From Gari tellinella (taxonomy: Eukaryota > Mollusca > Bivalvia > Cardiida > Psammobiidae), in NCBI GenBank assembly GCA_922989275.2, contig OV277857.1:8246001-8310000 (forward strand): a DNA stretch of 64,000 bases, in the 5' to 3' direction. Made by a program: the position numbers and the translations under genes. The notes beneath the pieces are model-generated. The model saw only the letters and a program-made list of their open reading frames with translations. It was not told where the DNA came from and searched no databases. Positions within the stretch are counted from its first letter, which is position 1, and each line of letters begins with the position of its first letter. This document shows, one piece after another, positions 44,815 to 55,596 of this stretch.

Positions 44815-45010
44815 AATTGAAGTCGGAAATGACTGTTAATCATACACTAATTTCACATCACCAATAGTCTTTATTATAACGACTACGTGAAATTGAAAGT
44901 TATTAACAGTCCACCTACTGATAATTCAATATCATGTAGGCTGATAATAAAGCGAATCGGTGTTGTGAAATTAGTGTTTGATTTACGGTCAGTTCTAATT
45001 CAAAGATATT
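44815..45010. repeat. Hairpin repeat M
   Basis: CACTAATTTCACATCACCAAT near 44850 mirrors ATTGGTGTTGTGAAATTAGTG-like sequence near 44960. Related arms occur at about 56868 and 57150 in the paralogous segment. Confidence 0.55.
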
Positions 45011-45402
45011 GAAAGTCTACCTACAGATCATCTTAAATACTGTTAAAGCGACATAAAATCATCACACATCCACAAATCTAAATTCCTATTGATCATTCTT
45101 GCCCATAAAGAATAGTTTGGGGTACAATTAACATCGTAATCACAGAGATGTACTTCTAATCCTTTACATTTCAACGTACTCGGTCGCCCATTTTCGCCAA
45201 GTGGATTCTTCTATACTTATAAATTGGATAAGTCCAATTTTTATATCAGGGGTGTCTGATCCTAATTTCATTTTAGTTTAGTTTTATGTTGAAATTCATA
45301 TCAGCAAACAGTGTATACTCTGATCAGACGCCTCAATATACAGTGGAGAATCTGTTCTTCTTTCCCAATAAACGCGTTTACGCTAAAACTATTATTTGCA
45401 TT

Positions 45403-46779
45403 AATATATATACTGCTCTTTTCTAATATTTCGACCTCTAAGGGCCTTTTCAAAGAAAATCACGTCAAAACACACGTCACATTTTTGTTCCATGCATTCA
45501 GCCATAAAATCAAAGAGAATAATGTTAACAACATTGTTTGTTATTGCCGTTGTCATGACGTCGTTATGACGTCATCTTCATGACGTCATGTGTACAATGG
45601 CGTCATGCATGCATTAGCGCATTATCCTCCTTGACATTACAGCCAAATGGTCTGTACGTTCTCAGCTTCCAAATCCAATCGGTTTCATAGATCTGTCTTT
45701 CAATTCTACTTCCATTAAACATTCTCTTCAAAATAACAAACCTAACATCTTCACTACTATGTCCTCCGACTCCAAAATGCCTATTAATTGGCTTCTCTCT
45801 CTCATGCCTTATATCACTCAAATGTTCTTTCATTCTCTCTCTGATTTCTCTCTCAGTCTCGCCTACATACACCATCCTATCACATTTACTACATCTTATT
45901 CCATACACGACATTTCTCTCCCTACAGTTAATATTAGTACACACCTTGAAAATTGATTGTTCATATGTGTCTTTAACACTTGACATTTCAAGAATACTAC
46001 AAGTAGCACATTCTTGTGAACAAACCACATTGTTAGGTTTAACAATGCGGTTAGTCTTAGAATGTACCAGTGTGTCACAGAGATTTTTATCACGCAAGAA
46101 TGCTACAATTGGTAATTCCTGAATTACATATTTCAGCCTCTCAGATTTGTGTAAAACTTTTGAGTGCTTTTTTACAATGTCGTGTATGTTTGGCAGTAGG
46201 TTTGAATAAGTCAAAACTAAAGGAACCCTATTCAATTTCCTATTATCTGATTGTTTCTTGAGAAGAGTATCTGATCTATTAAGCTTATCAACCCGTACTA
46301 ATTGACTTTCTATCATCCTACCGCTATACCCTCTCCTTCTCAACTGACCCTTAAGTTTACTTCTTTCCCTAATGTAGTCTGACTCTCTTTCACATATACG
46401 TTTAATTCTTAAACCCAAACCATACGCTATGCCTTTCTTTGTATTGGGAGGATGACAAGAATAATTATTAAGGTACAGTTGTTTATATGTAGGCTTAACA
46501 TAAAGATCTGTATATATCTGACCATTGTCCATCTTCACTAAAGTGTCCAAAAACTCTATTTTATCCAAACCATATCTAAGTTCTATCTTGATATTTTGGT
46601 GGATACTGTTTGCATGTTTGGTAAAATCTTCTAATTCTTGCACTGTACCATTCCAAATCCCAAAACCGTCATCTATGAATCGTTTATCAAACAATGGCAC
46701 TTTTTTGTGTGCCATTAATTGTTCATCCCATTTCCTCATGTATGTACAAGCAACATGTTTTCCTAGTTTTGAGCCAATT
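45403..46779 (-). mobile_element. 5'-truncated Penelope-like retroelement
   Basis: Runs from the end of the reverse transcriptase region through the GIY-YIG endonuclease and a 200 bp 3' region that carries three or more TGACGTCA/ATGACGTC repeats (45555-45600, plus-strand coordinates). It replaced the centre of a family A core. No target duplication is obvious. Truncation at the 5' end is usual for these elements. Confidence 0.85.
45603..46775 (-). CDS. Penelope-like polyprotein, C-terminal part (RT end plus GIY-YIG endonuclease)
   Basis: A continuous frame of 378 codons from the first Met, extendable about 12 codons to the junction (GSKLGKHVACTY, a motif preceding the catalytic site). In order, numbered from the Met: RT motif C FIDDG at 21-25 (Asp pair of the polymerase site), a thumb-like segment with PTYKQLYL and HPPNTKKGIAYG (83-106), a basic linker, Cys-rich CSQECATCS (240-248), and GIY-YIG endonuclease with VVYGI (277-281), YVGETERE (291-298), R301/H306 and a C-terminal ERQIYETDW block. 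No stops or frameshifts are seen. Family proteins are roughly twice as long, so the fingers and palm start are missing and the copy cannot be autonomous. The open frame suggests a fairly recent insertion. Confidence 0.92.
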   Translation of the reverse strand, partial: GSKLGKHVACTYMRKWDEQLMAHKKVPLFDKRFIDDGFGIWNGTVQELEDFTKHANSIHQNIKIELRYGLDKIEFLDTLVKMDNGQIYTDLYVKPTYKQLYLNNYSCHPPNTKKGIAYGLGLRIKRICERESDYIRERSKLKGQLRRRGYSGRMIESQLVRVDKLNRSDTLLKKQSDNRKLNRVPLVLTYSNLLPNIHDIVKKHSKVLHKSERLKYVIQELPIVAFLRDKNLCDTLVHSKTNRIVKPNNVVCSQECATCSILEMSSVKDTYEQSIFKVCTNINCRERNVVYGIRCSKCDRMVYVGETEREIRERMKEHLSDIRHEREKPINRHFGVGGHSSEDVRFVILKRMFNGSRIERQIYETDWIWKLRTYRPFGCNVKEDNALMHA

Positions 46780-46959
46780 GCTCCAAACTGTTTGCCACCA
46801 AGATAAACAAGAATTATCAGAATTGTCCAAAAGTTGTTCTTTTCTACGTTTTAGTGCTTTGCGTTTGCGTACGTTTGCGTTTAAACGGGAAAGAATAACA
46901 TATTCTCCACTGTATGAGGTCGTTGGCACAAATGGGTTAAAGACATATTTTGTAAAGTA

Positions 46960-47229
46960 AGTTCACTAAAACAATAGTTGCTTCTCAACAGGCAGATTGT
47001 CATCAACGGTGACAGCTTCAACTCATTCTGCCCGGAATCCACAAATGGACAATTCCAATGGATAATGACGTATAATCCCATTTCTGACTATGCATCGTGA
47101 ATTTGTTATACGTGTTTCTGTGTGTATATATTAAAATGACAAACCGTGCGGTCATTGTATTTGCCGATCATTTTCCGTCGTTTATTTCGCTTGAACGCCG
47201 AAAAAACCCAGTTCATTTCTTAATTAATA
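46960..47229. other. H-like remnants and unassigned sequence
   Basis: CACAAATGGACAATTCCAAT near 47040 resembles family H; nothing else recognised. Confidence 0.4.
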
Positions 47230-47800
47230 TGTTTCACATTTTGAAATATTAGATTGCAGAAATTGTGCATAGCTCTCTATAGTCATTAAGCAAATTGGCA
47301 AAACCTTTCATGTTACTTTATTCAGTTAAAATTTATCATTTGACTGCATATCTTTCCATTACTAGAATGGGAACTATTTATGGATTCAGATTAGACGTCA
47401 CGTTTTATCACTTCTGATTAGAATCCAAACTAATTGAGACATCCGTCTGTAGATGTTCTTAAATAAAAATGGTAATTAAAATTATATTTTTATAAAAACG
47501 AAGACGGTAACTGTGAATCAGACGGTGTTTATGCAAGCTGATAGCAGAATAACTTTTGAATATGATTAATATTGCTTCATAGTACGGCTAGAATCGCAAG
47601 ACAGAAATTATAAAACCGTCTTTCCATCTCGCGTTTTAATCAAAACATCAACGATTAATACGGCGAGAGTCTCATTAAAGGAAACAGGGTGTCTTATATT
47701 GTACATGTAAATACTTTTAATTACAGTTAAACCTCCCTATTACGACCACCTTATTATGTTAGGTATCATGTGTTGAGGTAGGTGACTACATGTATTTAAA
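47230..47800 (+). repeat. Paralogous block Z, copy 1 (partner 61320-61885)
   Basis: ATTAGATTGCAGAAATTGTG, CAAGCTGATAGCAGAATAAC and CGCGTTTTAATCAAAACATC are shared in order. Includes a short core-like stem (GGATTCAGATTAGACGTCAC; AGAATCCAAACTAATTG). Confidence 0.75.
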
Positions 47801-47890
47801 GCAATGTGAACGTAAAACAGAAATGTCCTTTAGAAGCTTTCTGTTTTACGTTCACACTGCTTTAAGCGATCACCTGTATTATATGCAGTC
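47724..47890 (+). mobile_element. Family G MITE
   Basis: TACAGTTAAACCTCCCTATT, ACGACCACC, then the hairpin GAACGTAAAACAGAAATG / CTTTCTGTTTTACGTTC. The right end is decayed. Confidence 0.65.
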
Positions 47891-48378
47891 AGTCAGTGTG
47901 CAGTCAAACAGGCTTAAACAAGAAAAATAGGGCGAAAAGTCGTGTGACTACTTTATGCAGAACAACTGTTATCCCATTAGCCAATAGATACGCCTTTTTA
48001 CCCTTTCAATTGATTCCTTATTTGAAGAAAATAGTCATACTTTATATAGTATTGAATATGTACCATAAGAATTATTTTCTATCCTAACAGATAGTACCAT
48101 AATACATGCTGCAAAAAAGCAGAATGCGCATTCAGGCGGATCCTGCTTTACTTTGAATATGATTTAAGTGGCCATCTACCATTAAGTGGCCACATATCTT
48201 CAAAACTAGTTCTAAAAAAGGTTATGGGGTAAAATGTAAAGTAGATACATGTAGCTCCTATAAATTTTCTGTTCTACATTTGGTTTTCACTAAGCTTTTA
48301 CCTTTCTGAAAAAAACGAGACAAATATAATCGAACCAGATCAGAAAAAAGCCATTATCTATATTTCATTGCACTGTGT
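47891..48378. other. Unassigned, with one F-type hairpin remnant
   Basis: AAAGCAGAATGCGCATTCAG / GCGGATCCTGCTTTACTTTG at about 48114-48157 is a decayed F-type stem, followed by TTCAAAACTAGTTCTA and GGTTATGGGGTAAAATG. Confidence 0.45.
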
Positions 48379-48628
48379 TACAGTGGAGAATCTGTTATTC
48401 TTTCCCAATAAACGCGTTTACGCTAAAACTATTATTTGCAGGGCAAACAGTTTGGAGCCAGATCAGACGCCGGGTAACCCGGCGTCTGATCAGGCTCCAA
48501 ACTGTTTGCCACCAAGATAAACAAGAATTATCAGAATTATCCAAAGGTTGTTCTTTTCTACGTTTAAGTGCTTTGCGTTTGCGTACGTTTGCGTTTAAAC
48601 GGGAAAGAATAACAGATTCTCCACTGTA
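48379..48628 (+). mobile_element. Family A MITE
   Basis: TA-flanked full copy with intact core. Confidence 0.93.
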
Positions 48629-48779
48629 ATACCTTGAACCTTATCGAAGAGCAAAATATTTAATATATCATGATTTACACTGGATGCATTTTTATAAAAA
48701 CTACCCGAAATAACCAAAAACGAACTAGAGACTTAATTGGAAACTGAAACTGTCAATTTAACGTTTCAGGGATCAACGA

Positions 48780-49000
48780 GTTAACGTTTAGTACGTACAT
48801 GTATAATAGGAAAAAATAAGATATTTTCTGAGCTGTAAGTTAACGTTTAGTACGTATAAAAAGGGAGAAATCAGATATTTTCTGAGCTGTAAGTTAACGT
48901 TTAGTGCGTATAAATAGGGAAAAATAAGATATTTTCTGAGCTGTAAGTTAACGTTTAGTACGTATAAAAAGGGAGAGATAAGATATTATCTGAGCTGTAT
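48780..49000 (+). repeat. Tandem repeat, four units of 54-59 bp
   Basis: Each unit reads GTTAACGTTTAGTACGTA, GGGAGAAATAAGATATTTTC, TGAGCTGTAA with small changes; units start at 48780, 48839, 48893 and 48947. It directly follows an H-type fragment (AACGTTTCAGGGATCAACGA). Confidence 0.9.
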
Positions 49001-49032
49001 CCGTTCAAGATGATCTACTCGTGAGTATTATA

Positions 49033-49255
49033 TTAACCCCTTCACTGCCTTACATGTACCCCGAGTGCAAGAGTAATTTGCAAACAGTTTGAATCCTGAT
49101 CAGACGCCGCGTAACGCGGCGTCTGATCAGGATCCAAACTGTTTGCCACTCATTTCAATATTTCTCATATCAGAATACCCAAAAATTAAATTTTAGAAAC
49201 AAAAGCAGACGACAAATGTTTAAAATTGGTGACGTCACGGCAGTTAAGGGGGTAA
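49033..49255 (-). mobile_element. Family D variant (D2)
   Basis: TTAACCCCTTCACTGCC to GGCAGTTAAGGGGGTAAA with a perfect core around GACGCCGCGTAACGCGGCGTC. Inverted relative to 10527, with AGCAGACGACAAATG on the right. Confidence 0.85.
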
Positions 49256-49489
49256 ACCATTTATGCCTGAATATTGCAATGAACACCCCCTGTATACTTG
49301 CTAGTAGATTTCATTGCATGTATACAATCGTAAGAGACTGCAGTGTGTGTCCATAATAAAAACGTATGTCATATGATAAAGCAAACAGTGGCGTCTCATC
49401 AGGGTCTACACTATTTGCCAAAATCCACTTTAAGAGACACTAGCTTAAATGGTTTAAAGATAAGTGTTTTGGTTAAGATTGTGTTAGTG

Positions 49490-50145
49490 TATACAACGAA
49501 CAATGGAAACGATGGTGTAAGAAATCTATTTCCGCTGAATGATTTGTAAAGGAAATTACATGGCGAATAGCGTGTCATATATTCAGTGAATGTCACATGT
49601 TACAGTGAGTTCCACTTAAGTATTTCCCAAACCAGGCATTTTTTGTAAATATGTCCATGGCAAATAGTGTGCAGCCAAATCATAAAATTAGTCATCAGGG
49701 GGTCGTTTCATCAATATTTGCGATCGTATCGTATATTTATCGTATATATACGATACGACAAGTCATTTACGATCTGATCTGATCTGATGCCATCGTTTTC
49801 TCATCGCAGCTGTTTGTTTTGATCTACATTGTTAGAAGAGAAACTTGACTGAACGAAACAAAAGCAAATTGTCTAGATGTGCAATACATTGTCATAATAT
49901 CATCATTAAATACTGAGAAAGCTGAACTAGTTTTCCTTGAGTATTATTACATTTAATCTCAAAATATTTACTTCAACGAAGGTACATTGTTTCAAGTTGT
50001 CTTAACTATACCATCTCATATCTAGAAAATGTCTTCATTAATTGAATATACAGTAAAACCTCTTTATTACGACCACTACAAAGAAGGCGAATCGATTGTA
50101 TAAAAGACAGATGACAGCTTAAAGCATGGTTACAGTAAAAACGGG
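49490..50145 (+). repeat. Paralogous block Y, copy 2
   Basis: Homologous to 28555-29165. It contains an extra GTCGTTTCATCAATATTTG, GATACGATACGACAAG stretch (about 49700-49775), perhaps a decayed B2-like insertion. A G-type left end (TACAGTAAAACCTCTTTATT) lies at 50050. Confidence 0.7.
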
Positions 50146-51499
50146 GTTAACATGGTTTTGCTAAGATCGCAAAATACCCGTAATTCAAAATTAAAACGTA
50201 GTTAAGCTAGATTGAGGCAGTGTAACTGACGTTATTTCAGACGCCGCATTATGCGGCATCTGATCAGGATCAAAACTGTTTGCAAATGCGCTTTATGACG
50301 TACACATGTAATAGAGAGTGAAAGGGTTAACAAAACTAGTTTAAGAACACAACCTTACGTCATCCATTTGACAGAAACAAACGATTCTTTCGTTGAAATA
50401 AATGCCTTAACTGCGTGATAATGAGTTTTTCGCCCCCAAAAAGAAGCAGTTTTCCTGTCAAAATTGTCAGCTCATTCATACAAATTCCGTTTTGAATTTC
50501 CAACTACATTTTGAAAACCTCTGGGTATTGATCTTAATTATAAAAATAATGATTGTGTGTGCAATTGCTTTTAAATGTTATCGTTGTAAGGAAACTTTCT
50601 TTAAAGGGAACAACTAGGGAGATCCCAGACTGTCATGCTGATTAGATAATGAAACACACAAAAACATTAAAAACTGTTCTCCAGATTTCGTTTTTCTAAT
50701 ACAAATATAAAAAAATACTTTCGCAGCAATTCAACAGACCTGTAATTACATGTTGTAGTGTTTCTACTGTAACAGCTTGCAGAAAGAAAGAGAAATACTA
50801 CATGAGACTTCGTTTTGGTTTTCTTTATATCATAAATATATACAATTGGGAAAATCTTTCGAAATACACAAGTTTGTGACGTTGCTACAATTTACGAGGC
50901 AGCCTAGACGTCGAGTAAACTGGCATGTTATCAGGCTTTTAACTGTTTGACACTCAAAGCTAATAACAAAATTTAAAAACGATAGCTCATTACCCTCAAC
51001 ATTATCATGACATTGCGTTTGTTTCTAAGTTTCTTTAAATGGGAAGTAACAGCATAGTATGCAAAACCAATATGACAAAACCTGTTTTACTGCATTGCAA
51101 ACAATGTAGATTAAAGCAGCGGCCGCGTTTTTGATGTGGTGGCTGGCCTTGATCTACACTGTTTTCAATCCACATGCATCTAAAGCATTTATGTAGCTGT
51201 GTTATATACGGTATATAGACCTTAAACAAAACTTAGATACACAGCCTGAGATGACAACTGTGCTTGGTTTGTACAATGTTGCAATGTCATATGGCTTGTT
51301 TTGTCATGGCCCGGCTCTTGTTATGTATTTGTCGTAGGCTGTCTCTGATACAGCGCTTTCCTAAAGACATTGAAAACGAATGTAGAAGACTTCTGTATTG
51401 TTTTTATCTCGAATTTAGCAGACATGTGTGTTTTAACTTATTTTACCTTAATTACGCATATATGCGTCTTTTACCAAAAGTGTACATGTGAAGAGTACA

Positions 51500-51640
51500 C
51501 TTGTCCTATGCAAACAGTGAAGTCCCTGTCATTTTGTAAAATATTCTTAAAAATAACCCTACATAGTCGAAAATGGACCAGCCTTTATTGCAAACTGGAC
51601 TTGCCCATTGAAAGTTTCAGGGGACATTGAGTTAAAGGTA
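51500..51640 (-). mobile_element. Family H half element
   Basis: GCAAACAGTGAAGTCCCTGT breaks at the apex; then CTACATAGTCGAAAATGGAC and GACTTGCCCATTGAAAGTTT lead to CAGGGGACATTGAGTTAA. Compare the complete hairpin at 57598-57775. Confidence 0.6.
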
Positions 51641-52400
51641 TCAGTGTTCATCGACTAGTGGTCGTTTAATACAACATATATGTATACTGTATGTGTACAT
51701 TTCATATTGTCATAACACCTTGTAATTGTTATGCAAAATTAAGCACATGATACCCACAAGTAATTGGCCTTCCTCCCTGACTCCCTCCTATGTAATTACC
51801 TGAAACTGCAATGTAATTTCCGGTTATCTAACCAATCTCTAATGACCACGTGATTAGGTGCTCTGCGGCGTTGAAGTATTCATTTGATGTTATGTCAACA
51901 AACCTTGAACCCAAATACCAGGAAATTGACTTCCAATTCACAGTTATTCGCCAAATGATCCGACAGGAAGAGGCACGTAATCAAACCAACACCTTTCATT
52001 TAACGCCCCGGCGCCAGTTAATCTGTGTCCTGTTATAATATAGACTGCTTTGAAATTGTCGTCTGCAAAATTTGTTTAAACTAAAAGTTATTCATTTTAA
52101 GATTAAATAAACATAAATACGCATGTCAACAGTTGAGATCCAGATCAGAAGTCGAGTTACACGGAATCTTATATGGATCCAAACTGTTTTTGTTCTATCC
52201 TTCCTAACAACAGGCAAGTCCCGATCGAAAGGAACAATATTACTCCTGGTCGCGCAATAGTATTCTGTTTTCAGATGTCGTCTACAAATCAAACCAGATC
52301 TATATCTATTTAGAAGACGTTATTCTTTCCCTGTAAACGCATTTATGCTAAACCAATTATATCCAAAGCAAATAGTCCGGAGCCATATCAGACACTCATT

Positions 52401-52753
52401 CCGGCGGTAGTGGCCCAATGGTTAACACCTTGGACTACGGTACCAGGGGTCGTGAGTTCGGTCCCCCGCCGGACCAGCGGTCTGACTAGGGGATTTTTCT
52501 GAATCCCCGATGATGTACAGGAATGTTCTTGAGCAAGACATGTACCGCGAATGGCTCCTCTCCACCCAGGGGTTAAAATGGGTACCTGTGAAGGGTCTGA
52601 GTCGGTATTGCGGCTGCATTTGACTGCGCCATATGTTAGCAGTGCTCATAGGCAAAATGGCTCGATGATCAGGGGAGTATATGTACAGTCGGCTGAGCGG
52701 TCATTCGGACTGAAAGTAGACTTTAACTTGGTATATTACTTTTTTTATTATTA
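52401..52753 (+). mobile_element. tRNA-derived SINE with empty site in the duplicate
   Basis: Head: A-box-like AGTGGCCCAATGGTTAACAC and B box GTGAGTTCGGTCCC. The body includes TTGAGCAAGACATGTACC and ACCCAGGGGTTAAAATGGG, then a T/A-rich tail. It sits in ACTCATT|...|CATTCAATATTG; the duplicate at 37592-37605 reads ACTCATTTCAATATTG uninterrupted, giving CATT or CATTC as target duplication. Named SINE family not assigned. Confidence 0.9.
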
Positions 52754-52771
52754 CATTCAATATTGCGTAAA

Positions 52772-53074
52772 TTAACCATTTCATAATAAAATTATTCGGG
52801 AGATTTTTACCCCCTCACCGCATTATTGTTGTCTAGTTCAGTTTTGTTTTCTGCAAAAAACTCGTTTCAGAGTTAAGTAATATAGATAAGAGTGTCAAAC
52901 AGTTTTGGCCCTGAACAGACGATGCGGTCTGATCGTATACAACTTTGAGAAAAACAGCAGACGACAAATTTCAGTAGACGGTATTGCAGCTGTGGAATTT
53001 TTGGAACATCGGCACTGGTCTTTGTAAGGCGGTAGTCGTTGTTGGGTCGGCCGTTGTAGCGAGGGAGCACTGTA
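52772..53074. mobile_element. Chimeric remnant: D left half fused to E right half
   Basis: D-type sequence (TTAACCATTTCATAATAAAA, CCCCTCACCGCATTATTG) leads into CAAACAGTTTTGGCCCTGAA and a rudimentary hairpin. It then continues at about 52937 as the E right arm (ACTTTGAGAAAAACAGCAG to GAGGGAGCACTGTA). In copy 1 these belong to separate elements at 37613 and 38251, so about 660 bp were lost between cores. Confidence 0.75.
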
Positions 53075-53496
53075 TTAAGCGAGATTATCTGTGATGACAG
53101 ACAATATAAAACATTAACTACATGGGCAAGTGTTCCTGGCATGGAACCGTTTGTTATTAAAAAAGAACACACATCATTCACTAACTCCCCCGCTGGGAAT
53201 CTGTTTTACCAGACTGTTTTATTTCAATTGCTCTTTTTTACAAGAGAATGACAGTCAATCTTTCAAGTAAGTACCATATTGAAATTATGCGTTTGTGTCA
53301 TAGACATAGATTGATTAACTACTACTGCTACAGTGGGTGGGGAAGAAGTTATTGCTTCCCGTTCATACGAAACTAAATACAGACGCAATGTATCCAAATG
53401 TAAGAAATTATCGTCAATTCATTTACCGAATTACCATATACATATGATATTTTACGATGTTGCTTTACTCCTCCTTATAAGAAAATGGTTCCATAG

Positions 53497-53746
53497 TACA
53501 GTGGAGAATGTGTTATTCTTTCCCAATAAACGCGTTTACGCTAAAACTATTATTTGCAGTGCAAACAGTTTGGAGCCAGATCAGACGCCGGGTAACCCGG
53601 CGTCTGATCAGGCTCCAAACTGTTTGCCACCAAAATAAACAAGAATTATCAGAATTGTCCAAAAGTTGTTCTTTTCTACGTTTTAGTGCTTTGCGTTTGC
53701 GTACGTTTGCGTTTAAACGGGAAAGAATAACAGATGCTCCACTGTA
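53497..53746 (+). mobile_element. Family A MITE with empty site at 39053
   Basis: TA-flanked full copy in GGTTCCATAG|TA...TA|TATAGTCATGACATG. The duplicate reads AGTTCCAATGTATACAGTCA at 39043-39062 with one TA. Inserted after the duplication. Confidence 0.94.
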
Positions 53747-54425
53747 TATAGTCATGACATGCAGCATAGAAGACGAAATATCTGCAAAAGTGTTTATTCC
53801 CGATAAATCGTGACAGAAAAGGGTTACGAAAACCACAACAGTAAATAAAAACAACCCTGAATAACTCTTCACTTCCATCAGGATTGAAGATGCATTTACT
53901 TAGCTGCATAGTCGAATTACGGGACTCAAACTATTTTGACACAAGTGTCCATGCAGACTGTTCGGAAACCATTTTTTTCTAACAAAGTGGAACCGGAAAC
54001 AGACGCCGAATATCCCAAAGTTGTATCGGGATATATCCTGTGAAGTTACTGTTATGATATACTGGAAAATATCGAGGTATTTCTCCAGTAGTTTGCACAT
54101 GCTACCCGCCGCTATGAGTTTCCGGAACATTTGGTCAATAATCAAAATTTCATATTTTCTAAATATGTTTTACCAGACTATACCAGTATACATGTATTTC
54201 GATTTTGGCAATAATGTTCAACAACAAAGTCGTTACTCATTCCCTTTTCACTGGTAAAACTTACTGTTGGGGACAAAAATTTAAACTCGTATTGTACTCG
54301 TACTAATAAACAATTGCAAGCATGTGACTATATAACGTTTGCGTGCCGTTTCAACTGAAAACAATTACATATTCCCCATTACACCAGTACAATACAAAAT
54401 AAATCACATAACCTTTGCACACTAA

Positions 54426-55143
54426 GAAATATTTACATTCAACCTGTAAAGTCTTTATGTAATCCTATTAAAAATTTGCGGTAAACCTACACTTCGGAAC
54501 TGGTTTTAGCCAGTTCGGATTTCGCCCGTGCTATTCGTGGACTTCTTCAAATAGACTACATCGGGCACTTCACACTAAGCTCCCATTGGTCGACGGTCAT
54601 ATGACACTAGCGGAGTGATACAGACCCATAGGTCGTTGCCATCGCGTTGCTATGTGTGTAAATGGGTTAAGAAAAAAACCGCGACCTGTAATTTTAGAAT
54701 GTGCTTTGGCAATAGATATTCAAGTTGCACTGTTATTTGTTTGCCTTGTAAGTCTTTTCCATTCACAGAGAGAAAGTTTACTGGAAAAAATCCTGAATTT
54801 TTAATACAGTTAGAGTATATGTAGTTGGGACTACTTTGTCACCATATTTAGAAACTGGAATGGCTATTACATCGACATTACATCTATCAAACCTCTTTGA
54901 CCGGTATATGATAAAATCTTTTACAGAAAAACAAATCTGGCCAATAAACACATTAAATTGACAAGACAGAAAATATAAATATAAAGAATAAACAACATCT
55001 CTTTGCCGCTCATGACGGTATGACTACATTAGCTTCGGGGGGTAAATTTAACGAAAACGCCCATCGGGCGTTTACGCAATTTACCCCCTGCGAAGCTAAT
55101 GTAGACATACCGTCATGAACGTCAAAAATATGTTTTTTATTCC
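54426..55143. mobile_element. About 715 bp insertion relative to the duplicate
   Basis: Copy 1 reads GCACACTAGGAATTGTTTTG without a break at 41017-41036; here the two halves are separated. Contents: a small hairpin (GAACTGG/CCAGTTC near 54498), ATAGGTCGTTGCCATCGCG, and a large palindrome at 55011-55117. No gene. The ends are not resolved to the base. Confidence 0.7.
55011..55117. repeat. 107 bp near-perfect palindrome
   Basis: CATGACGGTATGACTACATT, AGCTTCGGGGGGTAAATT, GAAAACGCCC, a three-base ATC turn, then the mirror image. Only a few mismatches interrupt a stem of about 50 bp, and it differs in sequence from the core and F hairpins. Confidence 0.9.
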
Positions 55144-55596
55144 TATATTGTTTTGTCTGCACAAGTAAACGTTTTTAGCAATTCCCGGGATAGTTGTATC
55201 CGCAAACCCCGTGCTCAAGACAACAGCAATCAACAGGGTGGCAAACAGGTCTAGTCAAAATACACTGAAGCGGACTTTGTTTTCGACCCATTACCCGATA
55301 CATACGCCCTTTAACGTCTTCAAATTATTCATCTACTGAAGAAAATAGATTCATTTTATACAGCCAATAATATTTTTCATAAGACATATTTTCTATAATC
55401 TAACAGATGGTACATGTATCTTAAAGCAGGCGCATTTTGCTTTATCTTAAACTGCTTTAAGTTGTTACCGTTTTTTAAACTAGAAACAGCCTATAAGATG
55501 AGCTACCCGTATCACTGTTGACAGTGCCAAAAGATAAGGCCACAATGTCACAAAATGGGTTATTCAATGATGTAGTGGATCTGAATTCGGTAATAG

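Larger units (their letters stand above)
43690..45010 (+). repeat. Second paralogous segment, copy 1 (partner 55510-57245)
   Basis: GTTCAATGATGTAGTGGATC, GAAGATCTACTGAATCGT, ATCAAACTGCTTGGATTCA and CAGTCCACCTACTGAT recur in order in the partner. The partner lies directly after copy 2 of the first duplication, so both may come from one larger event. Confidence 0.75.
45339..46914 (+). mobile_element. Family A MITE split by a Penelope-like element
   Basis: The A left arm (45339-45402) ends at CTATTATTTGCA; the right part resumes at about 46780 with CTCCAAACTGTTTGCCACC and runs to CTCCACTGTA. About 50 bp of A, including the core apex and left stem, are missing. TA flanks are kept. Confidence 0.85.
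45225..46960 (+). mobile_element. Outer host of a three-layer nest
   Basis: The left part (AGTCCAATTTTTATATCAG, CAGCAAACAGTGTATACTCT, GATCAGACGCC) ends at 45338 and the right part (GGCACAAATGGGTTAAAGAC) resumes after 46914. The same flanks are contiguous at 21180-21440, identifying a core-bearing element split near its apex. Confidence 0.65.
50210..55262 (+). repeat. Segmental duplication, copy 2 (partner 35555-41133)
   Basis: Collinear with copy 1. Differences that resolve as insertions here: a SINE (52401-52753), an A element (53497-53746) and a roughly 715 bp insert (54426-55143). Copy 1 instead has an L element and an F element. A D-to-E deletion fusion lies at 52772-53074. Confidence 0.85.
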
